A stretch of DNA of 64,000 nucleotides from the NCBI GenBank assembly GCA_016722525.1, contig JADKJB010000001.1, forward strand, positions 656,206-720,205, written 5' to 3'. Every line of letters begins with the position of its first letter. Positions within the stretch are counted from its first letter, which is position 1. The notes under the pieces are model-generated. The model was not told the DNA's origin, did no database searches, and saw only the letters and a list, made by a program, of their open reading frames with translations. This document shows, in pieces, positions 48,381-53,984 of this stretch. The DNA is from Bacteroidota bacterium. Its GTDB lineage: Bacteria; Bacteroidota; Bacteroidia; AKYH767-A; OLB10. The translations under genes were made by a program, and so were the position numbers.

Positions 48381-48410
48381 AAAGAGCTGTGAAATAGTTC
48401 ACAGCTCTTT
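48381..48410. terminator. Strong bidirectional terminator
   Basis: A perfect 13-bp stem: 48381-48393 (AAAGAGCTGTGAA) with 48398-48410, loop ATAG. A-tract before and T-tract after serve both the usher-like gene on the plus strand and the DUF4402 gene on the minus strand. Confidence 0.9.
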
Positions 48411-48429
48411 TAATTATGAATCTTTAATA

Positions 48430-48939
48430 TTAGTTGTAGTTAACAGTAACATCAAAAGGAGTTCCTGATGTGTACACACCTGCTGCCTGAGAAGCACCAA
48501 CGTTAAGAGTAGCTCCAACAGTTACAGTTTGAGCACCTGTACCACTCAACAAACCTGTTGCTGATGGAGTGCTTGTAAATGCGTTAACTGTCATGTTGTT
48601 TGCACCACTGGCAATAGTTACTGATGCTGGTAACGTAATAGCATACGTGTAGTTAGCTGTACCTGCAACATCAAATGAAGCAGAAGTAACAGTTCCTGCA
48701 GTAGCCGGTAAAGTAACACCACCAGTTGTTGAACGAACACCGGCAGGAGAAATCACAACAGTACCCGCAGCACCTGAAGCAGCTACATTACCGAAATCAA
48801 GATCGATAGTTTTGGTGATACTGATAGGAGTTACAATTGTTGCAGATGCTGAAGCAGTTGCTGTAGCTTGTGCGTTAACCTGTGCGCTGAATCCTACAGC
48901 AGCAATTGCAAGAGCAATAATTTTTGAAATGTTTTTCAT
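48430..48939 (-). CDS. DUF4402 domain protein, putative major fimbrial subunit
   Basis: A 169-residue exported protein. The signal peptide is about 1-24 (ALAIAAVGFSAQVNAQA). The mature N-terminus is Ala/Ser/Thr-rich (ATATASASATIVTPISITKT) with alternating hydrophobics, then the DUF4402 core: DLDFGNVAASGAAGTVVISP, AGVRSTTGGV, ASFDVAGTANYTYAI, TVGATLNVGASQAAGVYTSG, and it ends FDVTVNYN. No Cys. Size and composition resemble a pilus shaft protein. It is convergent to the usher-like gene and has its own upstream region, so it may be expressed separately and more strongly; that is inference. Confidence 0.85.
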   Translation of the reverse strand: MKNISKIIALAIAAVGFSAQVNAQATATASASATIVTPISITKTIDLDFGNVAASGAAGTVVISPAGVRSTTGGVTLPATAGTVTSASFDVAGTANYTYAITLPASVTIASGANNMTVNAFTSTPSATGLLSGTGAQTVTVGATLNVGASQAAGVYTSGTPFDVTVNYN

Positions 48940-49081
48940 GTTTTTTTTTTAAAATTAAGTTTTTAGTAAATTGTTTTTATCAAATTATGAACCTTATATT
49001 GAAAGCTGAATGAAAAGGTTTCATCATTTCAATTGAATGTTTGTAAATAACAGATAATCAGCACAATAGAAAATAATAAAA

Positions 49082-49096
49082 AAGGGGTTTCCCCTT
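49082..49096. terminator. GC-rich hairpin in the likely leader of the DUF4402 gene
   Basis: AAGGGG (49082-49087) pairs with CCCCTT (49091-49096), loop TTT. A/T runs flank both sides, so it is terminator-like in both directions. It lies about 143 bases upstream of the minus-strand DUF4402 start codon. Confidence 0.5.
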
Positions 49097-49261
49097 CTTT
49101 TTTCCGAAAACCCATGTGCCCTAAAGGTTACATTCAGTTTTGAAATAACTTTGTTTTATATAGTAAGCCATTAGGGTATCACCTAGTGAGATTTATTTCT
49201 CTTATAGTATACAGTTATTAGTAATTTATTTTAATGGAATGGGTGCCCTTCTTATTTGTAA

Positions 49262-49293
49262 TTGTAATTCCTTAGAAGCAATTTGTACCTTCG
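49262..49293 (+). promoter_or_regulatory. Probable promoter of rnhA
   Basis: TTG (49262-49264), 21 bases, then TACCTTCG (49286-49293), close to the Bacteroidota -7 consensus TAnnTTTG with one C for T. The start codon is 45 bases downstream. Confidence 0.5.
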
Positions 49294-49337
49294 CATGCAA
49301 TTATTATCCTGGATTAAATTAATAATGGGTTTCTGAT

Positions 49338-49793
49338 ATGGTTAATATATTTACTGACGGCTCTTCCAGAGGAAATCCAGGACCCGGTGGTTATGGTACT
49401 ATTCTAATTTCAGGCTCCCACCGAAAAGAGTTATCTCAGGGATTTCGAATGACTACCAACAATCGGATGGAATTGCTAAGTGTAATTATCGGTTTGGAAG
49501 CTCTGAAGAAACAAGGGGAACAGGTCGTAGTCTTTTCTGATAGTAAGTATGTTGTTGATTCAGTCGAGAAGGGTTGGGTGTTTGGCTGGGAAAAGAAGAA
49601 TTTTCATGGGAAGAAAAACGCGGACCTCTGGAAGCGCTTCCTGCTTATTTATGCGCAACACCAGGTTAAATTCCGGTGGATCAAAGGTCATAACAACCAT
49701 CCTGAGAACGAACGGTGCGATCAATTGGCTGTTGCAGCTTCTTCAGGCACTTTGCATATTGATGCCGGCTTTGAGACGGGTCTGTATAATTGA
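49338..49793 (+). CDS. rnhA: Ribonuclease HI
   Basis: A 151-residue enzyme that cuts the RNA strand of RNA-DNA hybrids, for example at primers and R-loops. The four catalytic acidic residues are visible: Asp in IFTDGSSRGNPG, Glu in TTNNRMELL, Asp in VVFSDSKYVV and Asp in NERCDQLA. The basic helix WEKKNFHGKKNADLW and KFRWIKGHNNHPEN with the conserved His complete the fold. Normal length and intact. Monocistronic as far as can be seen. Confidence 0.96.
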   Translation: MVNIFTDGSSRGNPGPGGYGTILISGSHRKELSQGFRMTTNNRMELLSVIIGLEALKKQGEQVVVFSDSKYVVDSVEKGWVFGWEKKNFHGKKNADLWKRFLLIYAQHQVKFRWIKGHNNHPENERCDQLAVAASSGTLHIDAGFETGLYN

Positions 49794-49953
49794 TTACTCA
49801 TTCCTTAAATTTTTATAGTCACTACTTCAGAATGATTTTGTAATTCGAATTTCGGATGTAAATTTTGAAGCAAAAGGTAGATCGGAAAATTTATTATATG
49901 CTGAAAATCAATTGAATACAGGCGCTATTTTACCTTTTTGCACGTTTATGGTC

Positions 49954-49961
49954 TATCTTTG
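49954..49961 (+). promoter_or_regulatory. -7 element for the L,D-transpeptidase-like gene
   Basis: TATCTTTG is an exact TAnnTTTG match, 17 bases before the start codon. The nearest upstream TTG gives a 13-base spacer, shorter than usual. A very short leader is implied. Confidence 0.4.
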
Positions 49962-49978
49962 TAAAAAGAAGATAACAA

Positions 49979-50695
49979 ATGAAGATACTCAAGGGGATTT
50001 TAAGTGTGCTGGTAGTAACTCTGTTATTTAGTTTTCCGGTTCAGGTGCTGAATAGTAAGACGCCTATGTTAACGATGGGCAAAGCAAAAAATCGGGCGAA
50101 TAGTTTATATACTGATCTGCACTTAAAAGAGCTTGGACTTGATCTTGCTGTTTTTGAAACTGCCTTGGAGGGCCATCAGAAATTAGTTCATGAAAATAAA
50201 TTAGCGGTTCCAAATTTAATGACCATCGTTGACCTTTCGCAACCTTCAACAAATAAGAGATTGTATATTGTTGATCTTGAAAAAGCGCAAGTACTATTTA
50301 ATACATATGTCTCTCATGGTAAAAATTCAGGAGATTTATTTGCTACACATTTTTCAAATATTCCCAGTTCGTTACAAAGCAGTCTGGGTTTTTATGTGAC
50401 AGGCGATATTTATAATGGCAAACATGGAATGTCATTGAAGTTAAATGGACAAGAACCTGGTTTCAATGATTTGGCTCTGGCAAGAGCTATAGTATTACAT
50501 GGCGCTGATTATGTAAGTGAGAATTTTATTAAAAGCACCGGCCGACTGGGAAGAAGTTTTGGTTGTCCCGCCGTCGCATCCGAACTGGCAGCACCAATTA
50601 TCAAGACTATTCAAAACGGATCTTGTCTGTTCGTTTACTCCCCGGATCCTGCCTATCTAAAAAAATCATTGCTAGCTTGTGCTGATAAAAATTAG
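49979..50695 (+). CDS. Murein L,D-transpeptidase catalytic-domain family protein
   Basis: A 238-residue exported protein with a signal sequence (about 5-25). The C-terminal half carries KLNGQEPGFNDLALARAIVLHGADYVS and GRLGRSFGCPAV, where the His and the Cys of SFGCPAV match the HG...SxGC pattern of L,D-transpeptidases. It belongs to the Bacteroidota/Proteobacteria family often annotated as murein L,D-transpeptidase catalytic domain. Expected to act on peptidoglycan cross-links in the periplasm. It stands alone, with a 627-bp repeat-bearing gap after it. Confidence 0.85.
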   Translation: MKILKGILSVLVVTLLFSFPVQVLNSKTPMLTMGKAKNRANSLYTDLHLKELGLDLAVFETALEGHQKLVHENKLAVPNLMTIVDLSQPSTNKRLYIVDLEKAQVLFNTYVSHGKNSGDLFATHFSNIPSSLQSSLGFYVTGDIYNGKHGMSLKLNGQEPGFNDLALARAIVLHGADYVSENFIKSTGRLGRSFGCPAVASELAAPIIKTIQNGSCLFVYSPDPAYLKKSLLACADKN

Positions 50696-50798
50696 GTTGT
50701 TTTTCTTAACTTTTTCGCTAAACTTTATTCAGGTGTAATCTAATTGTATCAATAGCATCATAGTGATCTTATCTCTGAAATAAATAAATGCATCAGAA

Positions 50799-50830
50799 GC
50801 ATAGCCCCAGACTTTAATCTGATTCGGAAC
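50799..50830. repeat. Palindromic repeat, degenerate copy A
   Basis: GCATAGCCCCAGACTTTAAT followed by CTGATTCGG. It matches the first half of copies B and C with a few changes and lacks the second half. Confidence 0.55.
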
Positions 50831-50996
50831 CCAAGCTCACATTTCTTAATTTTGAGTTTTGCGTTGATCACTTTTAATTCCCTTCAAAATTTCCCCGAAA
50901 ACGTACATTATGGTTGCTGTATACATGCATATCAAAGTACTCATTTCTAACCTCCACCCTGATTTGTACTTGTAAATTTCGTTAAAGTAATCATTC

Positions 50997-51077
50997 GCAT
51001 AACCCCAGACTTCAGTCTGAGGTTGTCAGGACATTAATAATTGGGCTTCAGCCCTGAAGAGGATTTTAATCGTGTCC
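50997..51077. repeat. Palindromic two-hairpin repeat, copy B
   Basis: Starts GCATAACCCCAGACTTCAGT with hairpin CAGACT/AGTCTG. After a variable 14-base spacer comes a second hairpin GGGCTTCAGCCC and the tail CTGAAGAGGATTTTAATCGT. Both hairpins share the centre CTTCAG. Nearly identical to copy C. Confidence 0.75.
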
Positions 51078-51172
51078 ATTATATTTTTTCGATTTGTAAT
51101 TTTTATTCTTCAGTGAAAGTTGCTTCACCAGAATTCAAAATTTTACCTTGGAGTAACAAATACGCACCATTT

Positions 51173-51251
51173 GCATAACCCCAGACTTCAGTCTGGGGTT
51201 GAGATGGCTGTGTAAATGGGCTTCAGCCCTGAAGAGGATTTTAATCGTGTC
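51173..51251. repeat. Palindromic two-hairpin repeat, copy C
   Basis: Same first hairpin, second hairpin and tail as copy B, with only the spacer between hairpins differing. It ends about 70 bp before the SIMPL gene. Similarity with B continues weakly past the tail (T-run then TTTTTATTC), hinting at a duplicated unit of about 175 bp. Confidence 0.75.
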
Positions 51252-51322
51252 TACAATTTTTTTCGTTGCAGAATTTTTTATTCACCCTAACGTTACTAAA
51301 TTTGTAAATCAAAATAAAATCC

Positions 51323-52057
51323 ATGAAAGCTATCAAGTTTCTTATCGTATCAATTCTCCTATTTTCATTAGTTGCCCCTTCGCAGTCACAGACTATCATC
51401 CAACAACCCAAAATCAAAAAAATCGTTGTCACCGGCAGCTCCGAAATGGAAGTCGATCCCGATGAGATTTATGTCAACTTTATGTTGAGAGAGTATCAAA
51501 ATAACAAAAAAGAAAAAATCGGAATTGAAGTCATCAAAAAAGAATTTCTCGAGGCTTGTGCAAAATCAGGAATCCTGAAAGAAAATATCAGAGTAGATGG
51601 TATGGCCGGAAATGCATACAGCGACTGGTTCATCCGCAAAAAGAAACAAGAGCCCGATTTTATTGCTAACATCACCTACGTCATTAAATTTTCATCCACC
51701 AAAATGATCGACGACCTGATACCTCGCCTAAACGACAATGCAGTGTTGAACATGTACATCAGCAAAATGGATCACTCTAAAATGGAAACCTTCCGTAAAG
51801 AGGTTAAGATTAAAGCAACGCAGGCCGCAAAAGATAAAGCCCTGTACTTATCACAAAGCATCGGAGAGAAATTGGGTGGTGCTTTGCTGATTGAAGAAAT
51901 TGATAACGGCACCCCATATCCGCTGATGATGAAAGCCTCCAACATGGCTATGATGGAAATGTCAAATGATGGCGCTGCCTACGGAGGTGAAACTTCTATG
52001 CCTTTCGAAAAAATAAAAATACGCTTCGAAACCCGAGCTGAATTTGAATTGGAATAA
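51323..52057 (+). CDS. SIMPL (DUF541) domain protein
   Basis: A 244-residue exported protein with a signal peptide (about 1-22, ending APSQSQ). The mature part matches SIMPL/DUF541: KKIVVTGSSEMEVDPDEIYV at the start, then the helix-strand pairs with FLEACAKSGI, and late KATQAAKDKALYLSQSIGEKLG. SIMPL proteins in bacteria are periplasmic or outer-membrane associated, form ring oligomers in one known case, and have no settled function. Met-rich stretch YPLMMKASNMAMMEMSN near residue 195 is unusual and could bind metal. Convergent with the coiled-coil gene at 52.2 kb. Confidence 0.87.
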   Translation: MKAIKFLIVSILLFSLVAPSQSQTIIQQPKIKKIVVTGSSEMEVDPDEIYVNFMLREYQNNKKEKIGIEVIKKEFLEACAKSGILKENIRVDGMAGNAYSDWFIRKKKQEPDFIANITYVIKFSSTKMIDDLIPRLNDNAVLNMYISKMDHSKMETFRKEVKIKATQAAKDKALYLSQSIGEKLGGALLIEEIDNGTPYPLMMKASNMAMMEMSNDGAAYGGETSMPFEKIKIRFETRAEFELE

Positions 52058-52081
52058 ATTTGATTCGAAAGTTTATTCGGT

Positions 52082-52187
52082 GTTTTAGCCCCGGAAGGGT
52101 TTTCACTTTTCTTTGGCAAATATTCAGAATTAGCTGAATAATATATTTCAGAAGAAAATTGATTCACAACCCTTCCGGGGCTAAAAC
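52082..52187. repeat. 20-bp inverted repeat enclosing a small hairpin
   Basis: 52082-52101 and 52168-52187 are exact complements; the arm core is TTTTAGCCCCGGAAGGGTT. The 66-base interior holds TATTCAG/CTGAATA (52121-52140). It fills the gap between two convergent genes and could act as a bidirectional terminator or be a small non-autonomous repeat. Confidence 0.7.
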
Positions 52188-52195
52188 TATTGAAT

Positions 52196-52792
52196 TTACG
52201 ACTGCAGCGACTTCCTCAACGCATCATAGGCATTTTTCAAATTCTCGCCATACTCTTCTACTTTCTCCGAAGTTTCCTCTTTCAAAGTATCTAAAAGCTG
52301 ATCAAATTCTTTTTTAAATTTTTGCTTTTTAGTTTCTACGTTATCTTTTAAATCAAGACGACCTAATTCATATCTGATTTGAAGCACTTCCATTTTCAGA
52401 CGGAATTTTTCAAGTTCATTTTGAATTTTCAAACGGGCATCGTACGACAGTTCGTTTTTAGTATTGCGAATATCGTGTTCGATGCTGTTAATGGATTTGT
52501 TTATTTTAGACTTCTGTTCTTCGTAAGCATCCAGGGCTTCTGCTTTTCCAAGTGCCAGTTGAAGTTGCAATTCTTCAATATTACTTTTTACAGATTCTGC
52601 AATTTCTTTGCTTTCTGATTTAAGTTCACCTGAAATCTCATGAAAAGATTCACGTAATTCTTTTTTCATGTCTTCGAAAAGATCGGCACCATTCATTTTG
52701 CCTAACGAAATTTTCACTCTCAATTCATCAAGCTCAGTTTCAGCCTTGGTAATTAATTTCCCTAATTTATCTTTAAATGATTTTGATTCCAT
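52196..52792 (-). CDS. Coiled-coil protein with three internal repeats
   Basis: A 198-residue cytoplasmic protein, very rich in Lys and Glu, predicted to be one long alpha-helical coiled coil. Three units of about 50 residues share the pattern LxxxxxLGKxxxxDxxExxKxxxxxxF: ELRVKISLGKMNGADLFEDM, ELQLQLALGKAEALDAYEEQ and VLQIRYELGRLDLKDNVETK. No enzyme motif. It resembles uncharacterised stress-related coiled-coil proteins, but I cannot assign a family. It lies between a convergent inverted repeat and the XRE regulator gene, on the same strand as the latter. Confidence 0.75.
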   Translation of the reverse strand: MESKSFKDKLGKLITKAETELDELRVKISLGKMNGADLFEDMKKELRESFHEISGELKSESKEIAESVKSNIEELQLQLALGKAEALDAYEEQKSKINKSINSIEHDIRNTKNELSYDARLKIQNELEKFRLKMEVLQIRYELGRLDLKDNVETKKQKFKKEFDQLLDTLKEETSEKVEEYGENLKNAYDALRKSLQS

Positions 52793-52942
52793 GGTTGGTT
52801 GATTTTGAACTTAAAAGTACCAATAAAAATCGGGTTTATCAATGATAATTGTCAACATCGAATGTAAAGGCCTGACAGATAGCAAGCTAAACAATTATGA
52901 GCAAAAAGACATTATCGGGTGATGACAAAAATCAAATGAAAA

Positions 52943-53293
52943 TTATTTACTTTTTTTCCTTCCTGAAAGTTCTTTGTTATGACTTTTCAGCATCGTAATA
53001 ATCTCATCTTTCAACTTAAGTTCAGTTGTGAGTTTTTCTATCTCTGCTTTTAGCAATTTAACCTCCTGCGATACAAATGTATAATCAGCAGCAGGCTCAT
53101 CGGATGCAGATACCAGCATTTCATGTGAAATTTTAAGAGCCTTGCAAATGCTCATCAACGTATCGTGATTAACTTTTCCGGTAGACTCGATATGCGAAAT
53201 CAATGGTCGTGCTTTATGTATGAGATCTGCTAAATGCTGTTGCGACCACCCCTTAATAACCCTGAAATGTCTGATTTTTTTTCCTACATGCAT
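52943..53293 (-). CDS. XRE-family transcriptional regulator with C-terminal coiled coil
   Basis: A 116-residue protein. Residues 1-65 form a Cro/CI-type helix-turn-helix: KKIRHFRVIKGWSQQHLADL, RPLISHIESTGKV and LMSICKALKISHEMLV. The remainder, from SQEVKLLKAEIEKLTTELKL, is a coiled coil that probably dimerises it, with a basic tail. The ORF could begin at 53311, but MHVGKKIRHFRV at 53293 fits the family. It is divergent from the SET-like gene, and the 111 bp between them hold overlapping dyads, so it may control itself and its neighbour. Confidence 0.85.
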   Translation of the reverse strand: MHVGKKIRHFRVIKGWSQQHLADLIHKARPLISHIESTGKVNHDTLMSICKALKISHEMLVSASDEPAADYTFVSQEVKLLKAEIEKLTTELKLKDEIITMLKSHNKELSGRKKSK

Positions 53294-53320
53294 GATGCAT
53301 GCGAAAGTCAATTTTATTTT

Positions 53321-53361
53321 ATTGTCAATTTGCTTATTATATTGACAAATTGCTAATTTTG
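53321..53361 (+). promoter_or_regulatory. Divergent promoter with operator-like dyads (XRE/SET pair)
   Basis: TTG (53330-53332), 21 bases, TAATTTTG (53354-53361) gives a consensus promoter for the SET-like gene. Overlapping it are two dyads: TTGTCAAT (53323-53330) with ATTGACAA (53341-53348), and CAATTTG (53326-53332) with CAAATTG (53346-53352). A repressor bound there would cover the -33 to -7 region. Confidence 0.55.
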
Positions 53362-53404
53362 TAAATAGATCTGTTTTTCAAGTTTAATTTTTAAAATCAT
53401 TTTT

Positions 53405-53734
53405 ATGACTATAAATGATGTGGTGATGGCGGGTATAAGGCATTCTTGTTTTCCAAATTGTGCTTACTCATTCAGTAATGAACTGGTTTTTATTGATGAG
53501 GTTGCTCCAGGAGATAAAATTACAGTAGATTTTTCAACCCTTTTTACCGGTCACGCTGTGCTGTTTAGATGTAATTGCGGATGTAATGGATGTAGAATCA
53601 ATATTTTAGGTTTTGATCAGCTACCTGTTTATTTTCAGGAAAAATACCTCAGGCTGGGCATGGTACCTCGTGAAACATTAAAAAGTATTGATATTCAAAT
53701 AAATACTACTAAATACACATCATCCGTTAGATAG
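53405..53734 (+). CDS. Mini SET-domain protein (putative protein-lysine methyltransferase)
   Basis: A 109-residue protein that matches only the C-terminal half of a SET domain: RHSCFPNCAYSFSNELVFID corresponds to the NHSCxPN block, VAPGDKITVDFST to the GEELTxDY block (here VDF replaces the usual DY), and RCNCGCNGCRINILGF to the post-SET CxCG...C cluster. The N-terminal SET strands are absent and no upstream frame supplies them. SET enzymes methylate lysine with S-adenosylmethionine; whether this short form is active is unclear. Divergent from an XRE regulator. Confidence 0.68.
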   Translation: MTINDVVMAGIRHSCFPNCAYSFSNELVFIDEVAPGDKITVDFSTLFTGHAVLFRCNCGCNGCRINILGFDQLPVYFQEKYLRLGMVPRETLKSIDIQINTTKYTSSVR

Positions 53735-53851
53735 ATAAAATGTATCCGGCACTTTCAGAAGTTTAATTTACCACCATTTTGTTTTTTTAATTAAAGAATT
53801 GATTGATAGATAAATAAGCCAAATTCACCAACTCACTTCATTGCATAAAAC

Positions 53852-53874
53852 ATGTTACATAAAATATGTAACAT
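53852..53874. repeat. Perfect 10-bp palindrome, operator-like
   Basis: ATGTTACATA (53852-53861), AAA, TATGTAACAT (53865-53874). It lies 64 bp upstream of the ileS -33 element. No T-run follows. AT-rich dyads of this kind often bind dimeric regulators. Confidence 0.45.
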
Positions 53875-53937
53875 AAAACCTGTAATGTGTGTGAGCGATT
53901 TAGGTTTCCGAAGGGGCTCTCAGCATAGGCTTTAGAG

Positions 53938-53967
53938 TTGAAAATCCCCCTTTTTTCACTACCTTCG
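53938..53967 (+). promoter_or_regulatory. Promoter of ileS
   Basis: TTG (53938-53940), exactly 19 bases, TACCTTCG (53960-53967): the full Bacteroidota -33/-7 arrangement with one C for T. The ileS start codon is 18 bases after the -7 element. Confidence 0.65.
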
Positions 53968-53984
53968 CACCTCCTTTTTAAAAG

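Larger units (their letters stand above)
48940..49337. other. Intergenic region between the DUF4402 gene and rnhA
   Basis: 398 bp of divergent control DNA with no ORF. It contains a terminator-like hairpin (49082-49096), a promoter for rnhA and a second -7-like element TAACTTTG at 49146-49153 on the plus strand. No exact -7 element for the minus-strand DUF4402 gene was seen. Confidence 0.5.
50696..51322. other. Long intergenic region (627 bp) with palindromic repeats
   Basis: Contains three copies of a GCATAACCCCAGACTTCAG-type palindromic element, listed separately. I see no gene, and no RNA gene could be recognised outside the repeats. Confidence 0.6.

Noticed and set aside
50997..51251. 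Possible CRISPR array
   Set aside because: Only two near-identical units, each with two internal hairpins and one unit interval of 96 bp between them; no regular short spacers and no cas genes.
51199..51465. An 88-codon ORF before and across the SIMPL start
   Set aside because: It covers repeat copy C and the SIMPL signal peptide in another frame and has no coding character.
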